Positions 27,110 to 36,088 are shown, numbered from the stretch's first letter. The stretch is 64,000 nt of DNA from Dyadobacter chenhuakuii (GCF_023821985.2 NZ_CP098805.1:1922001-1986000); one strand, 5' to 3'. Numbers and translations are program-made. Notes: a model not told the origin generated them from the letters alone.

Positions 27110-27469
27110 TCAATCCCTCTTCATCTCCTGCCTACGCATAGGCATGGCGTCGATCTGGCCAAATAACTTTTCAGGTTTTACGATTTCGGATGATCTTAAC
27201 TTTTCACCGCCGTCGCGACCTATGAGGAGGAATGTGAATGCGGCTGTGCTGTCGATTTTCCACTTTTTCCATTCCGAGAAATTCTCTTTTGCGTAAGCAA
27301 TGGACTTAACTTCGATGTCACGCTCCTGAATCCCTTTTTTGGAAGCATTGAGCGTTTCTACCTGCGACTTCCATTTCGCTTCTCCACTTTCGTTGTAAAA
27401 AAGCAGAACCTTGCGGGGCTGGTCTGTGATCATAGATGCGATGAATATTAATCCAAATAATGTTTTCAT
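27110..27469 (-). CDS. DUF4174-domain protein
   Basis: A 119-residue small protein of the DUF4174 family. Signposts are the early PRKVLLFYNESGEAKW, the middle FTFLLIGRDGGEKLRSSEIV, and the C-terminal FGQIDAMPMRRQEMK, which is the usual family ending. The fold is thioredoxin-like in appearance (one beta-alpha-beta unit followed by LIGRDGG), but no CxxC is present, so redox activity is not expected. A short hydrophobic N-terminus (LFGLIFIASMI) suggests export. Function is unknown. It is a single gene, with no obvious terminator or partner. Confidence 0.85.
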   Translation of the reverse strand: MKTLFGLIFIASMITDQPRKVLLFYNESGEAKWKSQVETLNASKKGIQERDIEVKSIAYAKENFSEWKKWKIDSTAAFTFLLIGRDGGEKLRSSEIVKPEKLFGQIDAMPMRRQEMKRD

Positions 27470-27652
27470 ACTGAGGTGTGTAATTAAGTTGCCGGTGAGG
27501 TTGATAACAACTTAATAGCAATTTACCGACCAATCAAAAGAACGGTCTGTTTTTTAGCATTGTCCCGGTTTTGAAACAGGTAAAATCATTATCATCTCAC
27601 ATTTAACAGGAAAAGATTCTACATTTAAAGACTTTAAAACAACCCTGCACAA

Positions 27653-28882
27653 ATGATCAGATCGGTTTTTATATCCTTTTTATTGCTCCTGGCCATGCGC
27701 GGCATAGAATGTAACGCGCAAACTGCATCTTCAAAACAAAATAAACCGGATAAGCGGGGAATTATCACCGGCGCAGACCAGACGGACAAATACTTGCAAT
27801 ATCTGAAAGGAAAACGAATCGCTCTGGTTGCCAATCAGAGTTCTTTGATCGGCAATAAAAGCAGCGTGGACAGTTTGCTGAGCCTGGGTGTTAACATTGT
27901 AAAAGTGTTTGGGCCGGAGCATGGTTTCCGTGGCAATGCGAGTAACGGAGCGGTGGTAAATAATGAAGTGGATGCGAAAACGGGCATTCCGATCATCTCC
28001 TTATACGGAAAAAATGAAAAACCCAAGAAAGAACAGCTGGCGGATGTTGACCTGATGGTGTTCGACATTCAGGATGTGGGCTGCCGTTACTATACCAACA
28101 TTAACACGCTTGAATATGTGATGGAAGCCTGTGCGGAAAACAACAAAGAGCTGCTGATCCTCGACAGGCCCAATCCCAACGCATATGTGGTTGACGGGCC
28201 GGTGATGACGGATGATAGATTCAAATCGGCCATTGGAATCCATTATATCCCCATGACACACGGCATGACGATCGGTGAATTTGCCCAATATCTGAATGGT
28301 GAGGGATATCTCAACGAAAAATGCAGGCTCAAAATCATAAAAGTTGCGAACTATGATCATGATAAACCCTATACGCTTCCGATCAATCCTTCCCCCAATT
28401 TGAATACGCAGCAGGCCGTCATGCTGTTTCCCAGCTTGTGTATGTTCGAGGGCACGGCTATCAACGAAGGCCGGGGGACGCTCATGCCATTTACTATTTT
28501 GGGTGCGCCAGCATTGAAAGGCCAATATGCGTTTTCATACAAGCCGGTGAGCATTCCGGGCATGAGCGAGCGCCCGAATCACAAGGATTCTGTGTGTTAT
28601 GGTCTTGACCTTCGCACCTATGATATCAATAAGCTCCGGGCGAGTCGCCAGATCAACCTGGCCTGGCTCATAGAGTTATACAATGCATATCCGGATAAAG
28701 CACGATTTTTCTCCCCTGGCCGGGCAAATCAGGACATCTCGGCATTCGACCTACGCATCGGCACCGATACATTAAGGAAGCAGATCATCGCAGGGATGTC
28801 GGAAGCGGACATCCGGAAAAGCTGGGAGCCCGGATTGCAAAAATTTAAGGCCATAAGGGCAAAATATCTGCTGTATCCGTAG
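27653..28882 (+). CDS. Exo-beta-N-acetylmuramidase NamZ-type protein (DUF1343)
   Basis: A 409-residue exported protein with a signal peptide (to about residue 22). It matches DUF1343/PF07075: GKRIALVANQSS, then KVFGPEHGFRG, SLYGKNEKPKK, FDIQDVGCRYYT, LDRPNP and EGTAINEGRGT, with the C-terminal PGRANQDISAFDLRIG region also present. NamZ enzymes remove terminal N-acetylmuramic acid from peptidoglycan fragments and work in cell-wall recycling. The conserved Glu-His of GPEHG and the NEGRGT loop are likely at the active site. It is a single gene. The divergent gene at 27110 is unrelated, so its role rests on the family alone. Whether it recycles own wall or digests foreign wall is not known. Confidence 0.9.
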   Translation: MIRSVFISFLLLLAMRGIECNAQTASSKQNKPDKRGIITGADQTDKYLQYLKGKRIALVANQSSLIGNKSSVDSLLSLGVNIVKVFGPEHGFRGNASNGAVVNNEVDAKTGIPIISLYGKNEKPKKEQLADVDLMVFDIQDVGCRYYTNINTLEYVMEACAENNKELLILDRPNPNAYVVDGPVMTDDRFKSAIGIHYIPMTHGMTIGEFAQYLNGEGYLNEKCRLKIIKVANYDHDKPYTLPINPSPNLNTQQAVMLFPSLCMFEGTAINEGRGTLMPFTILGAPALKGQYAFSYKPVSIPGMSERPNHKDSVCYGLDLRTYDINKLRASRQINLAWLIELYNAYPDKARFFSPGRANQDISAFDLRIGTDTLRKQIIAGMSEADIRKSWEPGLQKFKAIRAKYLLYP

Positions 28883-28913
28883 GCGGCACAGAACTGCTTC
28901 CCCTGAAATAAAC

Positions 28914-31430
28914 CTAAACCACACCTCCCATCAATGGGTCCGTCTTGGTTACTGAGCCGGTTTCTACGTGTCCCGCGAAGCGCTCTTCGAATGTTTCGCT
29001 GCCCGCAACTATCACGCTGAAATCGTACCAGTTGAAGTTTTTGGATAGGTTTAAAACCATTGTGGCCTTTCCGCCGGCTGCAATGGTTTTGCTTTGCGCG
29101 CCCGATTTGTAACTGTTGTCGGCTACGGTAATGCTGTGAGATTTGGCATCGAGATTTTGAATGTTGACTACTACATGGCCGGTCAATTTTGCGTTTTTGG
29201 ATTCATAATCACAAGTCACTTTCAGCAACGGGTTGCCAGAGTTACCCTTAAATTCCCGATAGAAACCGTTCGGGCCGTAAACGCGGAGATGATAGTTGCC
29301 ATTTTCAAAATCGCCGATATTCCAGTCGTCATGCAGTTCGTCGCCTGCTGCCGAGCTGTAATTCCAGGCACGCAGCGTTTCGTTTTGATAAGGATTCAAT
29401 GCGTAAACCCTGAAAGGCGCGCCGCTTGATCTGGTCCCGAACACCGCATTACCAGCCTTGAAGGACACCCGGATGCTGTTTTTCGTTTTGTCAAAATGCA
29501 GGTTTGAATAAAGCTCATAAGGCAATGCGCAGGCCGGGCGAACACCTTCTTCCTGCACTGGAAAATCCTGGGATTTGCGCAGATCTTTGCTCATTTCCCG
29601 GATCTCGCTCGCGCTTAGGGATTTGAAATTATCGGGCGCCTGGCGGAACTGTGCCTGGTGAATGCCTTCTATGAATTCGGTTTTATTCAAAAACGCAGGC
29701 TGCTCGATTTTCTCGCCCAGGTAAGGCCGGAAAACGGATGTGAGGTCGCCGCAGATAGTTCGGCGCCACTGCGTAATGTTCTCTTCTTTCACTTTTTTCT
29801 TGAATTTTTTCTCAATAAAATTTTCAAGAAACTGCAAAGAAGATGTATGGTCAAAAACCTCCGAATTCACAAAGCCGCCGCGGGACCAGGGAGATGCAAC
29901 GATCATCGGCACGCGGTAACCCAGTCCGATAGGCCCTTCACGGAGCTTGCTCTCGTTCATCGACGGATTCGTTTGCTGACTTTTTGTTGCAAAATCCATT
30001 TTCGGATCGATACCCGCGGATACTTTGCCTGAGTTTTCTTTGTAGGGATTAGGAACAGTAAAAGGAGGAACGTGATCGAAATAACCATCATTTTCGTCGT
30101 AAGTCAGGACAAAGATCGTCTTCTTCCAGACTTCGGGATTTTTGAGCAAAATCTCCATTACTTCACTCACATACCAAGGCCCGAACCAGGGCTCGCCCGG
30201 GTGATCGGAAAAACGTGCGGGAGGCATCAGCCAGGAAACGGCAGGCAGTTTTCCATTTTCGACATCGGCCCGGAACTGATGGAATACGTCGCCTTTCGGG
30301 ACATTAAGCGTGCGCTCCGTTCCGTTATCGTTGTACTGCAATGGTGTTAGCGTATGAAAGTCAGGGTCGTTAATGTTGGTGGTAAATGCATTGGTATTCA
30401 AATTCTTATGCTTTGCAGAAAGCGCGTTGAATGTGTCCTGATTAAACTTCTGCTGAGCCGTTTCAATGTTGGAAAGCAGCTTCCTGGCAGCTGCAAGTTT
30501 TTTGCCCGACTGCTCGTCCGCAGGCTGTTTTTCCAGCTCCGCAATTGTTTCCAGTAACGCTTCTTTTTTTGTTTGCAGATTTGCGATCCCGCCTTCGTGG
30601 AAGCGCACATTGTATTCTTTGAAATACTCCAATACATTGGTCCCAAAGTTACTCAGCCAGCCGCTTTCTTCACTTTTCAGACCGTAACCCATGGTAATTT
30701 CATTCTGATAAATTTTCCAGGGAATGCCATTTTCTTCGAGCCTTTCGGGATATGTTTTCCATTCGAGTTCGGGATAAACATAGTTGCTGATATTCCAGAG
30801 ATGTGCCTTCGCATCGGGTTCGTTCTGCTCCCGCACCGTCCCTGTCATCCAGTAATAGCGGTTTGGGTGCGTTCCCGTAATGCTCGAACAAAAGTTCTGG
30901 TCGCATACGGTGAACGCATCGGCCATAGAATAATAGAATGGGAAATCGATGCGGTTGCAATAACCCATCGTGAGCGGAATGTCGGCGTATTGCTTCTTGC
31001 CTGGCTTTTTGGCGTCGAGCCATTTATCGTATTTCCCCTCGTTCATCGCATCCGTCTGATCCGACCAGCCGTGCGGAATGGAACCCATCCAGGCAACCTT
31101 CGTATCCTTGACATTCAAATGGAAAGGGGCATAAGTTTGGCCCGCTTCATTCGACTGGAACCAAACCTTATTTTTATCAGGAAGGTCAATCGCGCGTGGA
31201 TCATTATAACCCCTAACGCCCTGCAATGTGCCTAATTGATGATCAAATGAACGGTTTTCGAGCATCAGGAAAACGACGTGCTCGGCGTCATAAAAAGTGC
31301 TTCCCGGCGCAGGATCGATCGCCAGTGCTTTTTGAATAACAGGCGGTAACATGTTCGACAATGCGCCTGCGCCTGTCAGTATGGTTGCTTTTTTTAGAAA
31401 ATCTCTTCTGGAATCCATTGAATTTATCAC
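28914..31430 (-). CDS. Tat-exported phosphocholine-specific phospholipase C
   Basis: An 838-residue member of the bacterial phospholipase C/acid phosphatase family. It starts with a Tat signal (SRRDFLKK followed by a Gly/Ala-rich hydrophobic part). The catalytic core begins at EHVVFLMLENRSFDHQLGTLQGVRGY, with later GTHPNRYYWMTG, TYDENDGYFDHVPPF and YRVPMIVASPWSRGG, all signatures of the PC-PLC group. The C-terminus holds two DUF756 domains (about 630-830), as in the Pseudomonas enzymes. It cleaves phospholipids such as phosphatidylcholine in the periplasm or outside, usually to gain phosphate. An in-frame ATG at 31418 would remove four residues. The divergent gene at 31693 is unrelated. Confidence 0.93.
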   Translation of the reverse strand: MINSMDSRRDFLKKATILTGAGALSNMLPPVIQKALAIDPAPGSTFYDAEHVVFLMLENRSFDHQLGTLQGVRGYNDPRAIDLPDKNKVWFQSNEAGQTYAPFHLNVKDTKVAWMGSIPHGWSDQTDAMNEGKYDKWLDAKKPGKKQYADIPLTMGYCNRIDFPFYYSMADAFTVCDQNFCSSITGTHPNRYYWMTGTVREQNEPDAKAHLWNISNYVYPELEWKTYPERLEENGIPWKIYQNEITMGYGLKSEESGWLSNFGTNVLEYFKEYNVRFHEGGIANLQTKKEALLETIAELEKQPADEQSGKKLAAARKLLSNIETAQQKFNQDTFNALSAKHKNLNTNAFTTNINDPDFHTLTPLQYNDNGTERTLNVPKGDVFHQFRADVENGKLPAVSWLMPPARFSDHPGEPWFGPWYVSEVMEILLKNPEVWKKTIFVLTYDENDGYFDHVPPFTVPNPYKENSGKVSAGIDPKMDFATKSQQTNPSMNESKLREGPIGLGYRVPMIVASPWSRGGFVNSEVFDHTSSLQFLENFIEKKFKKKVKEENITQWRRTICGDLTSVFRPYLGEKIEQPAFLNKTEFIEGIHQAQFRQAPDNFKSLSASEIREMSKDLRKSQDFPVQEEGVRPACALPYELYSNLHFDKTKNSIRVSFKAGNAVFGTRSSGAPFRVYALNPYQNETLRAWNYSSAAGDELHDDWNIGDFENGNYHLRVYGPNGFYREFKGNSGNPLLKVTCDYESKNAKLTGHVVVNIQNLDAKSHSITVADNSYKSGAQSKTIAAGGKATMVLNLSKNFNWYDFSVIVAGSETFEERFAGHVETGSVTKTDPLMGGVV

Positions 31431-31661
31431 TCTGCTTTTAAGCTTTAATCAAAATGTGACCATGAACAACAGCTCATGTATTTTTTTGCAAAAAACGATT
31501 CAATCAAACTTGAAACAAAGCTCCCTGGATTAACATTATGTTGTGTTTTTGCTCATCAAATGCCGTTTCGTGGCTGTTAGTGCTCGATATAATGCTGACT
31601 AACCCGTTTTTAGTCCACCTATTCATGCCTTTTGTTGGACAAATGGCTTCTCCTTCCCAAA

Positions 31662-31669
31662 TATCTTTG
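31662..31669 (+). promoter_or_regulatory. Bacteroidota -7 promoter element before the siderophore-reductase gene
   Basis: TATCTTTG fits TAnnTTTG exactly, with a TTGG at 31635-31638 in the -33 zone (23-base spacer). It would start transcription about 15 bases before the ATG at 31693. Confidence 0.5.
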
Positions 31670-31692
31670 TTGAAAAACAGAAAGGTAAAAAA

Positions 31693-32388
31693 ATGGTTGA
31701 TATCATTAAAAAAGCGGCATCGGGTTTATTGGAAAGAATGTTTGATACGGCCATGGTGGTGGCGATCAGGAGCTGGCCCGGGGCAGATATATTTGAAATT
31801 GATTTGCATCTTCCAGACATTGACCTGGATAGCTGGGACTCGATCAAACGCTTGAAGTGCAAGGTGGACACGCTCGAATACCGCGATTACACGCCCACAC
31901 TCTGGAACTCGGAAACAAATATTTGTACAATGTTCATTGATAGCGGACATAGAGGTGCAGGGAGTCGCTGGGTCAGGACACTCAAATCGGGCGACCAAAT
32001 TCTCTTTGGGGCCGCCCACGCTGCATCGCTTCCATCCCAAAACGGGCCGGTATTGTGCCTTGCCGATGCCAGTGCGATCGGACATTTCCTGGCATTGAAG
32101 CAGCTTACAGACCGCAGTGAACATCCGCTGGACGTTGCTGTACTCGTGCATAGCGACTACGAAATTCCGGAGATTTTTAAAGAAGAAAACCCTGAATTTC
32201 ATTTTGTTGAATGTTCAGAACAAATCGGCTTTGATCGTTTGGAGCAATGGTTTCTCGGTAAAAACCTGGCGGATTATAATTCAATATATATTGCAGGAAA
32301 TGTTACCCTAATGAAAACGCTGAGAGCCAAACTGAAAGCAAACCCAAATGTACGTGCCCGGATCAAATGCTATGGTTTTTGGTCTTAA
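31693..32388 (+). CDS. Siderophore-interacting protein / ferric-siderophore reductase (SIP family)
   Basis: A 231-residue flavoprotein of the FAD-binding_9/SIP family. The FAD-binding part shows EYRDYTPTLWN (RxYT motif), then GAGSRWVRTLKSGDQILFG, and the C-terminal NAD(P)H-binding region includes LCLADASAIGHFLALKQ and YIAGNVTLMKTLRAKL. Family members reduce Fe(III)-siderophores in the cytoplasm to release iron. The gene has a good -7 element just upstream and is followed 12 bases later by an AraC regulator, so the two form an operon. Length is normal for the short SIP proteins. The cognate siderophore receptor is not in the window. Confidence 0.88.
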   Translation: MVDIIKKAASGLLERMFDTAMVVAIRSWPGADIFEIDLHLPDIDLDSWDSIKRLKCKVDTLEYRDYTPTLWNSETNICTMFIDSGHRGAGSRWVRTLKSGDQILFGAAHAASLPSQNGPVLCLADASAIGHFLALKQLTDRSEHPLDVAVLVHSDYEIPEIFKEENPEFHFVECSEQIGFDRLEQWFLGKNLADYNSIYIAGNVTLMKTLRAKLKANPNVRARIKCYGFWS

Positions 32389-32400
32389 CAGCCGATAATA

Positions 32401-33303
32401 ATGACAAATCAAGAAATAGAAATCCGTCACCTGCAACATCGCATGACTGGCATTGAGATTGGCCAGATTTCCGAAGAAGCTTATTTTGATGCTATGTCGG
32501 ATAGAGTCCGGGGCCCTCACCGTCACGATCACTATTTCTGTTTCCTGCTGGAAGGAGGATCTATGGGCGGGTCAATCGATTTCCAGGACGTGGACATTAA
32601 CCAGCCCGCACTTTTACTTTCGTGTCCCGGGCAGGTCCATGATTTCCGGCATGCAGAAAAAGTCACTGGCTGGGCGGCTGCTTTTGATGCAAAGTATATT
32701 GATCAAAGCGCCCGCGTGGTGATCGAAAATTCTCTTGCAAACATTGCTATCATCCTGCTGAATGATGCTGACAAAGAATGGTTTGTGCGCATTTTCCAAT
32801 TGCTGTCGGCAGCAGTAAATGAAGAGAAACCAGCGCAGTTCCGGCAACAGTTAATCCAGTCTCTGCTTAACTCCTTATTTTACAGCGTTGTCAATATTTT
32901 TCAATACCAGGAAAATGAGCGTATCCAGGCCGTGTCCTCCCGGAGTGTTGATATAGTCAAAAATTTCAATCTCCTGGTTAAGGCGAATTTTCATAGTTTG
33001 AAAAAACCGGCAGATTATGCCGCACAGATGAACATTACGGTGAGTTACCTGAACGATACGGTCAAGTCTATAACCGGGTTTTCGTCCACCTGGCTGATCA
33101 AACAGGAAGTGCTGCGGGAAGCACAGCGCCTGCTATTTTATACTACAAAGAGTGTGAAAGAAATTGCATTTCAACTTGGGTTTGAAGATCATAAATACTT
33201 CATCCGGCTATTCAGCAAAACAATCGGAACATCGCCCGCCAGCTTCCGTAAAACACGTGGTGCCGGAAAACAAAAGCACGCAAGTGCCGCCTTAAAGGCA
33301 TAA
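32401..33303 (+). CDS. AraC-family transcriptional regulator linked to the siderophore reductase
   Basis: A 300-residue regulator. The N-terminal half is a cupin-like sensor (VRGPHRHDHYFCFLLEGG, with a conserved His cluster that could bind metal or ligand). The C-terminal part is an AraC double HTH with the signature around VKEIAFQLGFEDHKYFIRLF and the ending TSPASFRKTRG. It is co-transcribed with the SIP-family reductase gene 12 bases upstream, so control of iron/siderophore or flavoprotein expression is plausible. No Fur-box-like site was found by eye. The final 20 residues are Lys/Ala-rich and probably disordered. Confidence 0.9.
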   Translation: MTNQEIEIRHLQHRMTGIEIGQISEEAYFDAMSDRVRGPHRHDHYFCFLLEGGSMGGSIDFQDVDINQPALLLSCPGQVHDFRHAEKVTGWAAAFDAKYIDQSARVVIENSLANIAIILLNDADKEWFVRIFQLLSAAVNEEKPAQFRQQLIQSLLNSLFYSVVNIFQYQENERIQAVSSRSVDIVKNFNLLVKANFHSLKKPADYAAQMNITVSYLNDTVKSITGFSSTWLIKQEVLREAQRLLFYTTKSVKEIAFQLGFEDHKYFIRLFSKTIGTSPASFRKTRGAGKQKHASAALKA

Positions 33304-33485
33304 ATGTTCACTTGCCAATTATCGGCAGTCATTTTCCCGTTCGCTCAATAAGACGACCGTTTCCTCATTGCTTTCTTTCCCAACAGGCAAACGCGCCTCC
33401 CGACCTTAGTTCCTCCGTCAGTCAGTTAACTAGATTGCCGGAGGATTTTGCCATTTACCGCAAAATAAGAATTTCTATACTTTTT

Positions 33486-33510
33486 GTCAGAATATTTCAA
33501 TATTACTGAC
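33486..33510. promoter_or_regulatory. Imperfect inverted repeat upstream of the collar-protein operon
   Basis: GTCAGAATATT, a 2-base spacer, then AATATTACTGAC: the arms pair except for one extra A. It lies 67 bases before the first collar gene in an AT-rich stretch, where an operator would be expected. A second weak hairpin (TCCTCCG at 33412, CGGAGGA at 33439, then TTTT) may end the AraC transcript. Confidence 0.35.
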
Positions 33511-33577
33511 GTAAATATTTGGCTCGGATTGTATCGGGCTTCTTCTTTTCCAATTTCACCTTAACCCCTTTTTACTT

Positions 33578-34093
33578 ATGGCAGAACCATTTTTATCAGA
33601 AATCAGAATGGTCAGTTTTTCATTTGCTCCCAAGGGTTGGGCGCTGGCAAACGGGCAGTTAATGCCCATTAACCAGAACCAGGCCCTTTTTGCTCTTCTG
33701 GGAACCACATTCGGCGGCGATGGCCGTGTCAGTTTTGCACTGCCTGATTATCGCGGCCGCACGCCGATTCACGTGGGCGCGGGACATAATCTGGGAGAAC
33801 GGGGCGGTGAACAGGCCCACACCCTGAGCGTCGCTGAGCTTCCCAAACACGCGCATTTGCTGAACGAACTGGATACTGGGAGCGTAGACAACAATGTAAA
33901 CAATCCCCTCAACAACCTGTTTTCCAACTCCAAACCCAACGACCTCTATCAGAATACGGCAGCCAATCTGGTCCAACTTGCTCCAAATACCATTGGCGGC
34001 GGCGGTGGCAGTCAGGCGCATTTAAACATGCAGCCGTTTCTCACAATCAGTTTTTGTATCGCTTTACAGGGCATTTTTCCAAGCCAGAATTAG
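33578..34093 (+). CDS. Phage tail collar / MdpB-type protein, copy 1
   Basis: A 171-residue protein of the phage tail collar/microcystin-dependent (MdpB) family. It starts with PFLSEIRMVSFSFAPKGWAL, then GQLMPINQNQALFALLGTTFGGDG, FALPDYRGRTPIH and ends LNMQPFLTISFCIALQGIFP, all characteristic of the family. In phages the domain forms the trimeric base of tail fibres; chromosomal MdpB-like proteins have no settled role. No signal peptide is seen. It is the first of three paralogues separated by two identical 43-base gaps, followed by GNAT and DUF6916 genes. No phage capsid, sheath or tape-measure gene is nearby, so this is not a prophage remnant of usual type. Confidence 0.9.
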   Translation: MAEPFLSEIRMVSFSFAPKGWALANGQLMPINQNQALFALLGTTFGGDGRVSFALPDYRGRTPIHVGAGHNLGERGGEQAHTLSVAELPKHAHLLNELDTGSVDNNVNNPLNNLFSNSKPNDLYQNTAANLVQLAPNTIGGGGGSQAHLNMQPFLTISFCIALQGIFPSQN

Positions 34094-34136
34094 TCATTAG
34101 CGATCTTTTATTCCATCATTTAAATTAAAAAAAATA

Positions 34137-34643
34137 ATGGCGCAGCCTTATATTGGAGAAATCAGGATGTTCGCAGGGAATTTTGCCCCTCTCGGATGGT
34201 CCTTTTGCGACGGGCAACTTCTGCCTATCTCCGAAAACGAGACCCTTTTTCAGTTGATCGGAACTACCTATGGTGGGGATGGAGAGTCTACATTTTGTCT
34301 TCCGGACCTGCGTGGGCGCCTGCCGGTGCACCAGGGAAACGGATTTATGCTGGCCGAACCCGGGGGCGCGGAAGAAATTACGCTGATAGTCAACCAAATC
34401 CCGGCACATGAGCACCCCATGTTTGCTTCCGCGGATGGCGCAAATTCTGCGCAACCTCTCAATGCTGTTATCGGAAATTCATCTTCGGTGAAGATGTTTA
34501 TGGGCGATCCACCGTCTGCTGCCTCAATGAGCCCGGTTAGCATTCGTCCTACCGGAGGCTCATTACCGCATACAAACTTCCAGCCTTATCTGTGTGTAAG
34601 CTTTATCATTTCACTTTTTGGCATATTCCCCTCTCCTACCTAA
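34137..34643 (+). CDS. Phage tail collar / MdpB-type protein, copy 2
   Basis: A 168-residue paralogue of the preceding protein. Shared landmarks are YIGEIRMFAGNFAPLGW, CDGQLLPISENETLFQLIGTTYGGDG, FCLPDLRGRLPVHQG and the C-terminal TNFQPYLCVSFIISLFGIFP. The central, variable part (about 75-145), which in phage fibres forms the distal tip, differs strongly from copies 1 and 3 and contains a His-rich PAHEHPM. The N-terminal base and C-terminal strand are conserved, which suggests the three proteins could form mixed trimers or bind different partners. No signal peptide is present. Confidence 0.9.
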   Translation: MAQPYIGEIRMFAGNFAPLGWSFCDGQLLPISENETLFQLIGTTYGGDGESTFCLPDLRGRLPVHQGNGFMLAEPGGAEEITLIVNQIPAHEHPMFASADGANSAQPLNAVIGNSSSVKMFMGDPPSAASMSPVSIRPTGGSLPHTNFQPYLCVSFIISLFGIFPSPT

Positions 34644-34686
34644 GCATACTCCTATCCCTTTTTTATAACCTCAAACATATTTAATA

Positions 34687-35205
34687 ATGGCAGATCCATT
34701 TGTAGCAGAAATAAGAATGGTCCCTTTCAATTTTTCACCCAAAGGCTGGGCGTGGTGCGACGGACAATATCTTCCCATTTCACAAAATACAGCATTATTC
34801 TCCCTATTGGGTACGACGTATGGCGGTGATGGTAAATCCAATTTTGCATTGCCCGACCTGCAAGGACGCGCGCCCATGCATCCCGGCCAGGGCCCTGGCC
34901 TATCGCTTCACGACCTGGGAGAAAGCGGGGGCTCGGAAACGGTCACGCTCCTGGAATCGGAAATCCCTATGCATGGGCACACAGTAAACATTACACCGCA
35001 GCCGGGAGAAATTTCGGACCCATCGGGACATACGATCGCAAGGTCTGTTAATGGTGCTGTGTTTCTCGGTGGAAGTCCGAATGGCTATATGTCTGCCAGC
35101 TCAATCGGCGAGGCAGGCGGCAGTCAGCCGCACAACAATATGCAACCTTACCTGACCACCTATTTTTGCATAGCGCTGCAAGGAGTGTTTCCACCGCGGC
35201 CGTAG
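34687..35205 (+). CDS. Phage tail collar / MdpB-type protein, copy 3
   Basis: A 172-residue paralogue of the two upstream proteins. It shares FVAEIRMVPFNFSPKGW, CDGQYLPISQNTALFSLLGTTYGGDG, FALPDLQGRAPMHPGQGPG and the end NNMQPYLTTYFCIALQGVFP. The middle region carries EIPMHGHTVNITPQPGE, again with a His-containing motif and different sequence in the presumed tip. The gene is followed after 48 bases by a GNAT gene. In size, spacing and start codon context (ATGGCAG/ATGGCGC) the three copies look like the product of recent tandem duplication followed by divergence of the tips. Confidence 0.9.
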   Translation: MADPFVAEIRMVPFNFSPKGWAWCDGQYLPISQNTALFSLLGTTYGGDGKSNFALPDLQGRAPMHPGQGPGLSLHDLGESGGSETVTLLESEIPMHGHTVNITPQPGEISDPSGHTIARSVNGAVFLGGSPNGYMSASSIGEAGGSQPHNNMQPYLTTYFCIALQGVFPPRP

Positions 35206-35253
35206 CGCTGCACGCATCACCCAAATTTATCAACTGAAAATTTTTACCGATTA

Positions 35254-35757
35254 ATGGAGTTTACGCCAGGCCACCCGGAGATAACGCTACGCCGCATCGA
35301 CCAGTCAGATATGCCCTCATTGCTTGCCATGTATGCGAGTACGCGCGAGGAAGAAATGAGTAAAGTGCCCGGATGGAGCGAGACGATGAAGCGTGAATTT
35401 ATCAAAAGCCAGTTTGACGCGCAGCACAGCCATTATCAGAAAAACTATTCAGGAGCCGATTTTTGGGTGATTTGTAAAAATAAATCGAGTGTCGGCAGGC
35501 TGTATGTGCATGAAAATTTTCAAGGGCGGGGCATGCGGATCATTGACATCACCCTGCTTCCCGCGTTTCGGAATTACGGGATCGGAAGTAGTATACTTAA
35601 AGATCTGATGCAGCTTTCGACCCAATCCGAAAAACCGCTGAGCATACATGTCGAAAGCTTCAACCCCGCAAAAAACCTTTATAACCGGCTCGGGTTCAAT
35701 AAAATAAGCGAAACAAACGGAGTCTATCATTTAATGGAATGGAAACATACGATTTAA
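35254..35757 (+). CDS. GNAT-family N-acetyltransferase
   Basis: A 167-residue acetyltransferase of the GNAT family. The acetyl-CoA-binding motif A is visible as LLPAFRNYGIGSSILKDL (R-x-x-G-I-G), and the C-terminal part has NLYNRLGFNKISE, the usual motif B end. The substrate (protein N-terminus, Lys or small molecule) cannot be read from the sequence. It lies 48 bases after the third collar-protein gene and its last 19 bases overlap the start of the DUF6916 gene, so translation is probably coupled and the acetyltransferase belongs to the collar-protein module. Modification of the collar or surface proteins is one hypothesis. Confidence 0.88.
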   Translation: MEFTPGHPEITLRRIDQSDMPSLLAMYASTREEEMSKVPGWSETMKREFIKSQFDAQHSHYQKNYSGADFWVICKNKSSVGRLYVHENFQGRGMRIIDITLLPAFRNYGIGSSILKDLMQLSTQSEKPLSIHVESFNPAKNLYNRLGFNKISETNGVYHLMEWKHTI

Positions 35758-36047
35758 GCAAATTAACTGCCCAGGACTTCAAGGATCATCTGGGTCAGAT
35801 GCTGAACATTGAATTTGCGAATGGTGAGGCTGTTGCGGCCAATGTGGAAAAAATAACCGAACTGGAAACCTACTCTCCGCTGGAAAGAGGCGCTTTTTCG
35901 GTAGTACTGCAAACCCCGGGCGACCAAAATCCCCGTCAGCAAGGAATTTACAAGCTTTTACATCCTCAGTCAGGCCCGCTGGAAGTGTTTCTGGTCCCGA
36001 TCGCAAGGGACAAGGGCGGCGTAAAATACGAGGCCGTCTTCTCCTGA
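35739..36047 (+). CDS. DUF6916-type small protein of the collar-protein operon
   Basis: A 102-residue cytoplasmic protein that matches the small DUF6916 family by its motifs: an N-terminal LTAQDFKDHLGQ, then SPLERGAFSVVLQTPGD, QGIYKLLHPQSGPLEVFLVPI and the end KYEAVFS. No catalytic residues or membrane segments are visible; the fold looks all-beta. It overlaps the GNAT gene by 19 bases and is followed by a stem-loop at 36053-36080, so it closes the five-gene unit. Proteins of this type occur with tail-collar proteins in Bacteroidota (recollection of the family context, not tested). A scaffold, immunity or assembly role is possible. Confidence 0.75.
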   Translation: METYDLSKLTAQDFKDHLGQMLNIEFANGEAVAANVEKITELETYSPLERGAFSVVLQTPGDQNPRQQGIYKLLHPQSGPLEVFLVPIARDKGGVKYEAVFS

Positions 36048-36052
36048 TTTCC

Positions 36053-36088
36053 AGGGCATTGTCTCTTTTGACAATGCCCTTGTTCTTT
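36053..36088 (+). terminator. Intrinsic terminator at the end of the collar-protein operon
   Basis: A perfect 11-bp stem (AGGGCATTGTC with GACAATGCCCT) closes a 6-base TCTTTT loop and is followed by TTGTTCTTT. It starts 5 bases after the DUF6916 stop and separates the operon from the large surface-protein gene at 36106, which could still receive read-through. Confidence 0.8.

Noticed and set aside
30573..31235. Plus-strand open frame of 220 codons opposite the phospholipase C gene
   Set aside because: The minus strand carries conserved phospholipase motifs here; the plus-strand frame has none.
33578..35205. Prophage or contractile injection system
   Set aside because: Only collar-type proteins are present; no sheath, tube, baseplate, capsid, terminase or lysis genes flank them.
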